The position numbers and the translations under genes are program-made. The notes beneath the pieces were generated by a model. It searched no databases, was not told the origin of the DNA, and saw only the letters and a program-made list of their open reading frames with translations. A stretch of DNA of 47,930 nt from JAYENK01 sp034722035 (lineage in GTDB: Bacteria > Patescibacteriota > Patescibacteriia > Patescibacteriales > UBA12075): NCBI GenBank assembly GCA_034722035.1, contig JAYENK010000019.1:1-47930 (forward strand). The letters run 5' to 3'. The stretch's first letter is position 1, and each line of letters opens with the position of its first letter. Positions 7,908-16,522 of this stretch are shown here, piece after piece.

Positions 7908-7939
7908 AAAAAAACCTGATAATACTATTATCAAGTTTT
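7908..7939 (-). terminator. Intrinsic terminator of the 13817-7999 operon
   Basis: The stem TGATAAT (7917-7923) / ATTATCA (7927-7933) extends past one mismatch into AAAAC/GTTTT. On the minus strand it is followed by seven T. It lies 60 bp after the stop of the TsaB-like gene and upstream of the dcw promoter. Confidence 0.75.
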
Positions 7940-7998
7940 CTGTTAATAAACTATATAAATTGATGTGTAAAACTCACTATTTTATAAAAGTCGGACTT

Positions 7999-8373
7999 CT
8001 ACAAAATATCGTTCTTGGCCACTGTTATATTTGGCTCTTTGTCGTAAAATGGCTTAATTAATTCTCCGTTACTAAATTTTAAGGTCTTGCCCTTAGTCCC
8101 TTTAATTGGAATATTTTTGGCATAAGATAAGGCATTGGCAATGCTAACCACTAATCTTAACGCAGAAAAGCTGATTCCGGTATTATTAACTTGAATTTCG
8201 GTAATATCATCTAAACCAAGCTTATTTTTCTTTAAAATCTTATCCACAGCCGGTAAAAATTGCTCTGCTTGTTCACGTAAAGCCTTAAATTCGATTTTAT
8301 CAATTATTTTATTATTATTTTTTAATTGAATAATAATTTGCTCTTCATCCGGAGCCGATAAATATAAAATCAT
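7999..8373 (-). CDS. Truncated TsaB-like protein (YeaZ family)
   Basis: This 124-residue protein resembles the N-terminal half of TsaB, the scaffold protein of tRNA threonylcarbamoyladenosine (t6A37) synthesis. The pattern Q-A-E-Q-F-L-P at about 36-42, the helix, GLDDITEIQV, then ISFSALRLVVSIANALSY and IPIKG parallels the family region HS..LLP..., DLD.I.V, GPGSFTGLRIG..., A.GLA, IP..G. The GPGSFTGLR motif is degenerate (NTGISFSALR) and the usual C-terminal half (about 100 residues) is missing. The first strand lacks the DTS motif. It may be a minimal TsaB of this lineage or a paralogue recruited for another job. It lies 10 bp after the coiled-coil gene, at the end of an envelope operon. Confidence 0.6.
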   Translation of the reverse strand: MILYLSAPDEEQIIIQLKNNNKIIDKIEFKALREQAEQFLPAVDKILKKNKLGLDDITEIQVNNTGISFSALRLVVSIANALSYAKNIPIKGTKGKTLKFSNGELIKPFYDKEPNITVAKNDIL

Positions 8374-8383
8374 ATATAAAAAT

Positions 8384-8674
8384 CTATTCGTCTAATAAAT
8401 TTGTTCTAAATGAGCTGGATTGCAAACGCAAAATCATCGCCTGCTGAGAATCCAATTTTTTATTTGTCTGCGCTTGCTCATTAATTAATCTTAAATTCTG
8501 AATTTCAAGGCCAGTTATTTGATTGCTTGTCTCTTCAATTTTGGAAAAAATAAAACTAGCGTACACACTCGACGCTAGCACTAAAAATAAAACCACTAAT
8601 TGCAACCAAAGCATTAAAGCAATGTGTTGATTTTTAAATAAAAAACGCTTGCTTAATTTTGAAAATAATCGCAT
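8384..8674 (-). CDS. Small membrane protein with coiled coil
   Basis: This 96-residue protein has a basic N-terminus, one long transmembrane helix (about residues 18-46) and then a coiled-coil stretch rich in E, Q, N and L (about 47-85). I do not recognise a family. The topology is that of FtsL/DivIC-like or pilus-assembly proteins, but there is no specific motif. It lies between the HtrA-like gene (48 bp) and the TsaB-like gene (10 bp), so it is probably cotranscribed with both. It would be membrane-anchored and could oligomerise through its coiled coil. Confidence 0.6.
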   Translation of the reverse strand: MRLFSKLSKRFLFKNQHIALMLWLQLVVLFLVLASSVYASFIFSKIEETSNQITGLEIQNLRLINEQAQTNKKLDSQQAMILRLQSSSFRTNLLDE

Positions 8675-8722
8675 GGGGATAAGTTAATATCTATTATTTT
8701 ATATTATACAATATTTACTAAG

Positions 8723-9910
8723 CTATTTCAACTCATCTAAAATAATTTCAATTTCAATGTTTTTATCCCCTCTTTCAATAAAGAAACTAAGCTCATCGCC
8801 GGGGAGTTTATTGTTAATTTCCGCGCTTAGATTTTTTCCGTCTTTTAACTCTACATTATTTACCGCTAAAATAATATCCCCGATTTCCAAACCATAAACA
8901 TCAGCCGGACTACCGGTTTGGATTGCTTTTTTGCCGAGACCGACAGTAATCAAAGCACCAAATTTACTCTCTGCTAAACCGATTTTGGTATAATTGCTTA
9001 AATCAACATAGCTTAGACCCAGACTGGGACGCACGATAAAATTGTTGTCCAATAAGCAATTAAGGCAGGGTAAAAAATTATCAATTGGCAATACCTCTCC
9101 TTGATTATTGATAATCGCCATTAAGCTGTTATCCAGAGCGAATAAAAAAGAGCCGTAAAAAGATTCCGGTGGAGCTTGTTCTAAAATATAAAGGTTTTGA
9201 TAAAAATCACTGGATTTAATTTTATTTTTTATTCTTGACTCATGCCCTAGCATGGTCGTAAGCCAGGCCTGTTTTTTTAAATTAGCGGCAAGCACTAATT
9301 GTCCGCTACGTGCGCTCTCCAGATTAATAAAGTTTTTTACCGGTAAATTTTCCGAAATAATATGATAAAAACTAACTTGACTAATAGGATCATAAATAAT
9401 TTTATCAACTAACAAAACTTTTTTATTACTGTTTATTATGACGTAGTTTTGTGCTATTTTATCCACACTTGTACTGGCAAAATTACGCGCTCGCCTGTTT
9501 ATTGCCTCTAGCGGTGAAAACGAAGAAACCAACCAACCATCACTGGTAATAATAAAGCCTTGCCCCAGAGTTTCATCAATGTCATACCAATTATCAAGAT
9601 TTATTTTTGTATCAAGCTTTGTTATTTTGCTAGAACTCGCTTTCTTTTTGTATATGCCGACAATATTGCTTTCAACCGCGGACAAGGCATCATAAGCTTT
9701 TGTATCTTGTGTCACCACGACATTACGCGCCCCACTGATTATTACATCCGGCCGCTCTAAAGGATTTTGTGAAAAATCAATATCACCGAACAAAGGAACC
9801 TCTAAAAGACTCTCAAATAAATAAATCCGTGCAAACAAAGAACCAAGCGCTCCGCTAAAAATTCCCAATGCAATTATTAATAATATTATTATAATTTTAT
9901 TTTTAATCAT
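8723..9910 (-). CDS. HtrA/DegP-like protein with PDZ domain, catalytic triad lost
   Basis: This 395-residue membrane-anchored protein has a transmembrane helix at about 5-27, a trypsin-like domain at about 75-280 and a PDZ domain at about 295-393. The framework GQGFIITSDGWLVSS (116-130) matches the HtrA segment that normally continues to the catalytic His, and the strand before the PDZ matches the segment holding GNSGG. By alignment with HtrA the His position is F131, the Asp position about Q178 and the Ser position about Y252 (sequence PESFYGSFLF). No triad residue is present. PDZ motifs such as GSPADVYGLEIGDIILAVNN (333-352) are intact. It is therefore probably a non-proteolytic binding or scaffold protein at the cell surface. 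The surrounding operon is mostly uncharacterised. Confidence 0.75.
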   Translation of the reverse strand: MIKNKIIIILLIIALGIFSGALGSLFARIYLFESLLEVPLFGDIDFSQNPLERPDVIISGARNVVVTQDTKAYDALSAVESNIVGIYKKKASSSKITKLDTKINLDNWYDIDETLGQGFIITSDGWLVSSFSPLEAINRRARNFASTSVDKIAQNYVIINSNKKVLLVDKIIYDPISQVSFYHIISENLPVKNFINLESARSGQLVLAANLKKQAWLTTMLGHESRIKNKIKSSDFYQNLYILEQAPPESFYGSFLFALDNSLMAIINNQGEVLPIDNFLPCLNCLLDNNFIVRPSLGLSYVDLSNYTKIGLAESKFGALITVGLGKKAIQTGSPADVYGLEIGDIILAVNNVELKDGKNLSAEINNKLPGDELSFFIERGDKNIEIEIILDELK

Positions 9911-9925
9911 TATAAATATCCATAT

Positions 9926-10696
9926 TTAATTATAAGAAATCCAATTGGCGGTAAACAAAACCAGAATTACGCTAGCAATGCCAAGGCTCAGATAAGCTTT
10001 GATTATTCTTGCATTTAAAGTACCTAGCAAATAAAATCTGGTTAGCCCAATAATTGTATAATAAAAAATCGCTAAAATCAAGCCTAAAACATAATAATTA
10101 AGCGTCATAAAAGATATTGCCCAAGCCAACTCGACAATCATCAAAGAAAGCACCAATATATAAAAAAATCTAGCCTGATTATCAACTTGATTAACCCAAA
10201 ATACCTCATACACTATAGCGATAGTAACAAAAAGTAAAAAAATTATCAAACGCCAAATCTCTATATTCAGAAAAACTTGTAAACCATATATTGATGAAGC
10301 AATAAAATAAAATCCTAAAAAATTACCATAAGAAGAAATATTTTCCAAACTGTTTGCCTGATATTTCTTCGGATTTATCAGGTAATAATATATAGTACTA
10401 AAATAAACATAATTAAATAATGAGTTTATCAAAAAAAATACCTGCACTAAAGGATTAAAAGGCAAAAGTGTGCTAAAAATTATAAGCCCAAGTGAAAAAA
10501 CCAAGGGCAAAATAATAAAACACCACCATTTTTCATCACGCTTACTAACAATTAAAAATTGCCTAATCACAAAAAAATCAAGTAGAATCAAAAACACAAT
10601 TATTACGAACAGCATTTTAGGGAAAAACAATATTAATTCCAATAAAGCCAAATGACTAACAGCGATTATAATCGGCAAAAATCTATTAAAAAACAT
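9926..10696 (-). CDS. Polytopic membrane protein of unknown function
   Basis: From the ATG at 10696 this has 256 residues with about seven or eight hydrophobic segments, aromatic and isoleucine rich, and short charged loops. I recognise no family or catalytic motif. A TTG at 10780 would add 28 residues but would overlap the upstream gene by 71 nt. The ATG lies 13 nt after that stop codon, so I prefer it. It sits between a single-pass protein and the HtrA-like protein in one operon, suggesting a shared membrane role. Confidence 0.65.
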   Translation of the reverse strand: MFFNRFLPIIIAVSHLALLELILFFPKMLFVIIVFLILLDFFVIRQFLIVSKRDEKWWCFIILPLVFSLGLIIFSTLLPFNPLVQVFFLINSLFNYVYFSTIYYYLINPKKYQANSLENISSYGNFLGFYFIASSIYGLQVFLNIEIWRLIIFLLFVTIAIVYEVFWVNQVDNQARFFYILVLSLMIVELAWAISFMTLNYYVLGLILAIFYYTIIGLTRFYLLGTLNARIIKAYLSLGIASVILVLFTANWISYN

Positions 10697-10709
10697 AATT
10701 GCGGTAAAC

Positions 10710-11156
10710 TTATAAGATATCTTCTCGTAAATCCAGTAATGATTGATAATTTTTTTGATAAGTCTCTTGATTATTGTCAAGTAGCGACTTCTTTAAATCA
10801 TCAATTATCATTACAAAAGACAGATGCGCGTCACGCTTATTTTCCGGTACACGCAAATCCATTGCTCTAAGTTTTATTTTTATCAAAGAGTCAGTAATGC
10901 TTTCCGCTAAAGTGTCTAGTTCATTAAAATTTTCCCGCGCGGTTGATGATGCCAAAAAAGAAGCTTCTATAAAGATTGGCCATATCTCTTTTTGATAATT
11001 ACTGCTTATCTCTTCTTGGCTTATCGGCTTGGGCGCCTCTACGCGTTCACTATTGTCTGTTTGAATTTCTACTGCTTGAAAATTAAGCAGTAAATACAAT
11101 AAAGGAATACAAGCGACTATTCCAAAAATAATTAAAATTAAATTAATTTTTTTCAT
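10710..11156 (-). CDS. Single-pass membrane-anchored protein of unknown function
   Basis: This 148-residue protein has an N-terminal transmembrane helix (about 5-25), a short proline-containing linker and a helical extracytoplasmic domain ending in a leucine/aspartate-rich helix. I recognise no family. The segment AMDLRVPENKRDAHLSFV recalls small helical-bundle proteins with a conserved V/P-P turn, but this is weak. It lies 30 bp after the propeller lipoprotein gene, so it may be part of the same surface complex. Confidence 0.65.
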   Translation of the reverse strand: MKKINLILIIFGIVACIPLLYLLLNFQAVEIQTDNSERVEAPKPISQEEISSNYQKEIWPIFIEASFLASSTARENFNELDTLAESITDSLIKIKLRAMDLRVPENKRDAHLSFVMIIDDLKKSLLDNNQETYQKNYQSLLDLREDIL

Positions 11157-11186
11157 ATTATAAATTTTATGATATTAAAATTATAT

Positions 11187-13433
11187 TTAATTAACTATTT
11201 CAAAATCATCTCCACTGCTTTTACTTATTTTTAATTTTAATGTTTTTACTTCCTCTAGATCACTAATCTTATTCATCATAATATAATTATTGGAAAAGGT
11301 GTAGAGCGTGTCGTCAATGTAAAGACAACGCCTAACTGTATTGTCATAATAATTGTATCCACGCCAATAATCAGACTCACTCCCTTGCCCGCCATCAGAA
11401 TGGTCAATTTTTCCTTTAAGCTCAAAACCATTTTCCCGACTCAAGGTAAATACGACTGCACCGCTAAAACTTAATTCGCCCCAACCGCGCTCTTTTAAAT
11501 CTTCGCGAATTGAAACCGGAATTGCCAATATATTTTTCTCTTTATCAAAAAGAAAAGCCTTATGATCGTTTAATGCAATTGAATTGCTACCAGCGCCCCC
11601 CATAATGTAAGTATCAAGCTCTTTAGGGTTTGTTACATCTTTGACATCAAACAAAGATAATTTAAGTCCCTTTTGACGTACTCCGCCCCACTCAGTTTCA
11701 CTTGTATCCTTGCCCAAACCGATTAAAGTATTTTCATCATAAGGGTGTAAATAATTAGAAAATCCTGGAATCTTTAATTCACCTAGCACTTTTGGTGCCG
11801 TCGGGTCGCTAAGATCAATGACAAATAATGGATCAATTTGTTTGAAAGTCACCATATAAGCCCGACCTTGCATAAAACGTACCGAATAAATGCGCTCGTC
11901 TTCGGCCAACCCTTCAATTGCACCGACTTGCTTTAAATCGCTGTCCAAAACATAAAGATTGTTATAAGACTTACGCCGCTCTTCTTCGTAACGCGACCAA
12001 GTTCTATTTTTAGTTGTGGCAATACGAAAATAGCCGTCATTTTCGTCCATGGAAAATTGATTCAAAACATGTCCTGTCACCTCACCATTAGTTTTATATT
12101 CTAATTTACCTTTATTAATTACGATTTTATGAATGATTGTTTTTTCCAGTTCTTTGGAAATATCTTCATATTTTTGTTTCATAGCAGATTCCAACTTGAC
12201 TTGAAATTCATCAATCTCATCATCGCCTAGTATTTTGACCCAGCTTTCAATAATCCGCTGAATCTTTCTTTGTTTTTCTTCTTTATTTAAAATATAATTC
12301 TCCACTGATTCAATCTTAACAATTTTTTCTTGCTTACTCGCGCTAAGATGCGGATAAATCAACTCTCGCATTACCTCCATTTCCAATTGGTATTCACTTA
12401 TATGTTTTGTGTAGGTTATATATAAATTCTGCGGTGACATATACATATTTTGCACATGAGACATCAGATAATGCTCTTGCTCTATCTCGGCATTAATGTT
12501 ATTAAGGTTGATTGAGCTGACAACCGTGAAATTATATGAATTATAAGGGATATCAAAATAATAAATATCCGGCATCACGCAATCAGTTTTGTCACTGGCG
12601 CAAGCCAAGGCAATTTCTTCTCCATCGTCCAAAAGGCGAGGTAAGACCGGTTCACCGTCAATATGATAATAATTATTGGTAGTAGTAATAAAATATACAT
12701 AATCCCCGATCATGCGTGAATTGGTATAGTACCCCTCAAAATCAAGGTCTCTAAGCTGTGCCGGATTTTGGGGATCACTAATATCAAAAATCTTAAAAAA
12801 AGTATACTGACTCCGTCGTTTCCAGCGCTTATAGCCATCATAAGTATTTATCTGATTATCTCGGCCAAATATTATTAATTTATTATCATTGATATACAAA
12901 TCATTGGGACGGGATTTAAAACTAATCTTACTTAAAACTTTTGCGTTTTCCGCCGGATAAGCTTTTAAAATATACAAATCATTTTTAACTAAAGCGTAAA
13001 TATTTTTCCCATCAGTTTTAATAATGTCGGCCTCATCCACTCCTTCGACCTGGACATTAGTTTTGGAAAAATCATCCGGACCAGCACTATCTTGTACGAC
13101 TTGGTTAGCTAAACCAGATGAAACAGTTTTTGCCATTGGCATGGCCTCGTCAAATGCCATATCAATCGCCATCTCTCTCGTGCCATAACCAGTACTAAAA
13201 CCAATGTCAGTATTTTCGATAAACTCATTTAATTCTTCTAGGGAAGCAAATTTTTTAATCTTAGACTGATCTTTTAATTGCTCTGTAACTGACTCTTTGT
13301 TATTTTCTTTTGGCTGATTTTTTCCTGGCTTAAGTGACACTGGCTTCTGTCCAGTCAAAAACGGCAAAGAACAACCAGTTATCAAAAAAGAAATAACTAA
13401 AGGTGTTACAATAATTTTAATTAGACTTTTCAT
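11187..13433 (-). CDS. Secreted beta-propeller lipoprotein (Beta_propel family)
   Basis: This 748-residue exported protein has a signal peptide ending in a lipobox (LITGC, Cys21), so it is probably lipid-anchored on the outer face of the membrane. A low-complexity linker (about 30-60) follows. The segment TNVQVEGVDEADIIKTDG (125-142) is the hallmark of the bacterial/archaeal secreted beta-propeller family. Repeated blades are recognisable by motifs such as IYALVKNDLYIL, DISDPQNPAQL, VIDLSDPTAPKVL and LFDVKDVTNPKEL. Two Cys (about residues 279 and 285) may form a disulfide. Its ligand or partner is unknown. A helical insert lies at about 345-435. Confidence 0.8.
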   Translation of the reverse strand: MKSLIKIIVTPLVISFLITGCSLPFLTGQKPVSLKPGKNQPKENNKESVTEQLKDQSKIKKFASLEELNEFIENTDIGFSTGYGTREMAIDMAFDEAMPMAKTVSSGLANQVVQDSAGPDDFSKTNVQVEGVDEADIIKTDGKNIYALVKNDLYILKAYPAENAKVLSKISFKSRPNDLYINDNKLIIFGRDNQINTYDGYKRWKRRSQYTFFKIFDISDPQNPAQLRDLDFEGYYTNSRMIGDYVYFITTTNNYYHIDGEPVLPRLLDDGEEIALACASDKTDCVMPDIYYFDIPYNSYNFTVVSSINLNNINAEIEQEHYLMSHVQNMYMSPQNLYITYTKHISEYQLEMEVMRELIYPHLSASKQEKIVKIESVENYILNKEEKQRKIQRIIESWVKILGDDEIDEFQVKLESAMKQKYEDISKELEKTIIHKIVINKGKLEYKTNGEVTGHVLNQFSMDENDGYFRIATTKNRTWSRYEEERRKSYNNLYVLDSDLKQVGAIEGLAEDERIYSVRFMQGRAYMVTFKQIDPLFVIDLSDPTAPKVLGELKIPGFSNYLHPYDENTLIGLGKDTSETEWGGVRQKGLKLSLFDVKDVTNPKELDTYIMGGAGSNSIALNDHKAFLFDKEKNILAIPVSIREDLKERGWGELSFSGAVVFTLSRENGFELKGKIDHSDGGQGSESDYWRGYNYYDNTVRRCLYIDDTLYTFSNNYIMMNKISDLEEVKTLKLKISKSSGDDFEIVN

Positions 13434-13445
13434 AGTGATATAAAT

Positions 13446-13475
13446 CTTAATTTTTAATTCTTAATTTTTAATTGA
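13446..13475. repeat. AT-rich heptad repeat (TTAATTN)4
   Basis: Four tandem heptads TTAATTT, TTAATTC, TTAATTT and TTAATTG followed by A lie in the gap between the 13482 gene and the lipoprotein gene. Related arrays occur at 6920, 19641, 19868 and 22439. Confidence 0.8.
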
Positions 13476-13481
13476 TAATCA

Positions 13482-13817
13482 TTAATTGCCATCATCAAAC
13501 ATGTTTCCATCAATTTCATCCCAATCTTCCTTGTCTTCGTCCCATTTATAAGCCATGAGCTGATGGCTTTTTTTATCCTCCGAATAAACATAAGTAACTT
13601 GCGTCTCCGATCCAATTCGACGGGTATAATTGGTTTTTTTATCAATTATTACCGGCTTAACTACATACTCCAAGCGCATTCGCCCCAAAGGACCATCAAA
13701 TTCAATATATTTAATGTCAATTCCCCCTTCATCGTCAATATGGCTTTCCCCCTCGTCATGAACCGGAAAAGAATCTTTAACATTCCCGATTATTTTTTCC
13801 CATTTCTCACTAGTCAT
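13482..13817 (-). CDS. Small acidic protein of unknown function
   Basis: From the ATG at 13817 this has 111 residues. A TTG at 13829 would add four. It is soluble, beta-rich and acidic, with a D/E-rich C-terminus (DEDKEDWDEIDGNMFDDG) and segments GGIDIKYIEFDGPLGRMRLE and RRIGSETQVTYVY. I recognise no family. It lies 39 bp downstream of pilT and 48 bp upstream of the lipoprotein gene, separated by a heptad repeat. Confidence 0.6.
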   Translation of the reverse strand: MTSEKWEKIIGNVKDSFPVHDEGESHIDDEGGIDIKYIEFDGPLGRMRLEYVVKPVIIDKKTNYTRRIGSETQVTYVYSEDKKSHQLMAYKWDEDKEDWDEIDGNMFDDGN

Positions 13818-13856
13818 AGGCTTGCGCAATTTATAAATTAATAATATACGTAAATA

Positions 13857-14900
13857 CTAATAGTATACCGCCTTTGTTTCCAAGTCTCTCTTTCTGTTCT
13901 TGGCTACTTGCTGAGTAATAAAACCACAGGCTAACAGACGGTCAATCGCGCGATTCATTGTTATCATCCCCTCAGAAGCACCGGTTTGCATTGATGAAAT
14001 AATCTGCTCATATTGACCATTCCGGATTAAATTTGAAACCGCAGTATTATTTATCATAATTTCCCGAGCCACCACCAAACCGCCATCCTTTCTGGGTAAA
14101 AGCTGTTGCGTGACAACAGCTCGCAATAAAGACGCTAATTGGTGCGCAATCTGATGTTGATTGTTTACGGGAAAATAATCGACTATTCTTTCAATCGTTT
14201 CCGCGGCTGTCGTTGTGTGCAAGGTAGACAAAACCAAGTGTCCGGTCTTAGCAGCAGTAAGTGCCGCCTGCACGGTTTCCAGATCCCTCATCTCCCCTAC
14301 CATTATCACATTTGGATCTTGCCTAAGCGCGTATTTAAGGGCAGAGGCAAAACTTTTAGTGTCGCGCCCAAGCTGGCGCTGTTCGATAATTGATTGCTTT
14401 TCTTTAAAAGTATATTCAATCGGATCTTCTACGGTAATAATATGCGAACGTCTTTCTGCATTAATCATGTCAAGCATCACCGCCAAGGTGGTGGATTTAC
14501 CAGTCCCGGAGGGACCTGTGACCAAAATCAAACCGTCTTTTAAATGAGTAAAACGATAAATTACCTCATCAAAACCGATATCATCCGGCTTTGGTATTTC
14601 CTTTGGCACCAAACGTGCCGCTAAACCAATCTTACCTTCTTGCAGATGCAAATTAACCCGAAAACGATTGTCAAAAAACTCCATTGACAAATCAATATCC
14701 TTATCTTCCCGGAATTTGCTGACAATATCTTTATCAAGCTCCTTGAACAAAGAATATTTAAGCTCGCCAAAAGGAATTATCGCCTCATTAAACTTAACCA
14801 AGTCCCCGGAAATCCGAAGACAAGGCGTCTGTCCTTCCACCAGATGCAAATCAGACGCCTCACGTTTAATCGCCTCTTTAAAATAATAAGAAATATCCAT
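13857..14900 (-). CDS. pilT: Type IV pilus retraction ATPase PilT
   Basis: This hexameric cytoplasmic ATPase powers pilus retraction or twitching. It has 347 residues from the ATG at 14900, which matches the PilT start (MDISYYFKEAIKREASDLHL). A GTG at 14984 would add 28 residues of unlikely sequence. Motifs are the N-terminal SDLHL segment, Walker A GPSGTGKST, the Asp box ITVEDPIEY, Walker B VIMVGEMRD and the His box HLVLSTLHT. The C-terminus contains the GASEGMITMNRAI segment typical of PilT. Other pilus genes in the window are limited to a pseudopilin at 40572. No pilB, pilC or pilM was seen here. Confidence 0.93.
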   Translation of the reverse strand: MDISYYFKEAIKREASDLHLVEGQTPCLRISGDLVKFNEAIIPFGELKYSLFKELDKDIVSKFREDKDIDLSMEFFDNRFRVNLHLQEGKIGLAARLVPKEIPKPDDIGFDEVIYRFTHLKDGLILVTGPSGTGKSTTLAVMLDMINAERRSHIITVEDPIEYTFKEKQSIIEQRQLGRDTKSFASALKYALRQDPNVIMVGEMRDLETVQAALTAAKTGHLVLSTLHTTTAAETIERIVDYFPVNNQHQIAHQLASLLRAVVTQQLLPRKDGGLVVAREIMINNTAVSNLIRNGQYEQIISSMQTGASEGMITMNRAIDRLLACGFITQQVAKNRKRDLETKAVYY

Positions 14901-15085
14901 AAACAATACAATACTACATATATTATAGCACAAAAAACCATATAAATTCAATGCGCATACTTTAGTTCCGCATCGAAAATTCACAACCGCAATAATTCTG
15001 ACGATACAAATTTAATTCCTTTGAAATGACACAAGCTTTTTTGAATCCGTCCTTTTTTTTAAAATCCCTATCAAAAAATTTTGCT

Positions 15086-15433
15086 TTATTTTTTGTCTTT
15101 AACATAAGGAACTATTATAAACATTAAAACACCAACAAAACCGGCCCAAAAATCCAAATAACTCGGGTTGCGTCCGGGAACGAAATATTGAAAAAATTCA
15201 ATTATAATTGAGAAAATAACACTAACAAAAATAGTTGTTGCAACTCTTTTTAATCTTGAAAAACTTAAATTTAAATATAATAAATAAGAAAATATTCCAA
15301 ACAAAAAAAGATGAACAATTTTATCGTAATAATTTTCTGTTTCAATGCCAATGTCCGGCACTGGCATCAAAGTTAAAAACAGAATAAAAATTGTCCAAAC
15401 TATCAATAAATGAAATTTGAATCTATTTATCAC
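15086..15433 (-). CDS. VanZ-like membrane protein
   Basis: This is a four-helix membrane protein of about 115 residues. It carries the VanZ-family pattern DKIVHLFLFGIFSYLLY, then an E-F-F-Q-Y-F-V-PGR segment, then SYLDFWAGFVGVL. VanZ proteins confer low teicoplanin resistance in enterococci, but most members have unknown functions in the envelope. The likely start is GTG at 15433 after an AGGG Shine-Dalgarno; TTG at 15448 would give 120 residues. It overlaps the stop codon of the WecA-like gene, so the two are translationally coupled and may act in the same glycan pathway. Confidence 0.8.
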   Translation of the reverse strand: MINRFKFHLLIVWTIFILFLTLMPVPDIGIETENYYDKIVHLFLFGIFSYLLYLNLSFSRLKRVATTIFVSVIFSIIIEFFQYFVPGRNPSYLDFWAGFVGVLMFIIVPYVKDKK

Positions 15434-16508
15434 CTTTTTCCCTGTCAATTTTATTTATACTAATAACAAAAACAAACATTAATATCAAAAGCAGGGCTAG
15501 CGCGAGAATCTTTCCTCTGCTTTGCAAAAACAAAGCGCTTACTCCAAAAGTAAAGGCAAAAAAATAATAAAATAAAACGGCCTGAGCTTGACTCAAACCA
15601 ATATCGAGTAAACGGAAATGTAAATGCTTCCGGTCGGCATGTTTAAAAGGATTCTTACCTTCTCTTATTCTCTGAATAATTATCCAAGCTAAATCCAAAA
15701 TCGGCAACCCCATTACAAGAAGCGCAATCGCGATTTTACCGCCCGAAATAATAGACAATACTCCAAGGGAGTAGCCCAAAAACAAAGAACCGCCCTCGCC
15801 CAAAAATATTTTAGCCGGACGCCAATTGAAAAACAAAAATCCCAGAATCGAAAAAAATAAAATAAAAGCAGCCAAACTAATATCCGGCTGATAGTACTTA
15901 CCCGAAAAAGTGAACAAAGTAATAATCAAAGCGCCAATCGCGCTCACTCCGCCCACAAGACCGTCTAGGCCGTCAAGGATTTTGGTCGTATACATCATGC
16001 CCATCAGCCAAGCAAATATTATCAAGGCAGACACAATCGAAAAAGTTCCGGCATTGCCCAAACAAGAACAAAAATTAAAAGAAAACTTATCCAAATAAAT
16101 AAACCCACCAAAAGGATTGCTGATTTTCTCAATACTAACTCCTCCCAAAATAACAAAAATAGCGGCAAACGAAGGAAATATTACCTGTTCTCTAGGTTTA
16201 AGGCTATATTTATCATCAATAACTCCACCCAAAATAATTGTAAATCCTCCCAGAAAGAAAAATAACCAATGAGATAAATTCAAGTCTCCGGCGGTTAATT
16301 TATCAATAAACAAAAAAATAAATACAAAAAAACATAAAAAAATCGCAACTCCGCCGAGAAGCGGGACGACTCGTTTATGTTGCTTTCTTCTCTCGTTTGG
16401 CTGATCATTAATATCAAATCTAATCGCCACTTTCCGCACAATCCAAGTCAGCAATAAAGAAAAAAAGAATATTAAAATCGCTAAAATATAAACATTAAAT
16501 CCAATCAT
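15423..16508 (-). CDS. Undecaprenyl-phosphate glycosyl-1-phosphate transferase (WecA/TagO/MraY family)
   Basis: This polytopic enzyme of 361 residues, with about ten transmembrane segments, would transfer a sugar-1-phosphate from a UDP-sugar to undecaprenyl phosphate and so start lipid-linked glycan synthesis. Family motifs are GGVIDDKYSLKPREQ (the Asp-Asp site), KILDGLDGLVGGV, FLGEGGSLFLGY and HADRKHLHFRLLDIGLS (the His-rich loop). The DRKHLHFRL form points to the WecA/TagO branch rather than MraY. It lies 14 bp after the Clp gene in the same direction. The likely next steps are the GT2 enzymes at 27503-31153. Confidence 0.88.
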   Translation of the reverse strand: MIGFNVYILAILIFFFSLLLTWIVRKVAIRFDINDQPNERRKQHKRVVPLLGGVAIFLCFFVFIFLFIDKLTAGDLNLSHWLFFFLGGFTIILGGVIDDKYSLKPREQVIFPSFAAIFVILGGVSIEKISNPFGGFIYLDKFSFNFCSCLGNAGTFSIVSALIIFAWLMGMMYTTKILDGLDGLVGGVSAIGALIITLFTFSGKYYQPDISLAAFILFFSILGFLFFNWRPAKIFLGEGGSLFLGYSLGVLSIISGGKIAIALLVMGLPILDLAWIIIQRIREGKNPFKHADRKHLHFRLLDIGLSQAQAVLFYYFFAFTFGVSALFLQSRGKILALALLLILMFVFVISINKIDREKGDK

Positions 16509-16522
16509 GCCCTAACTAATAT

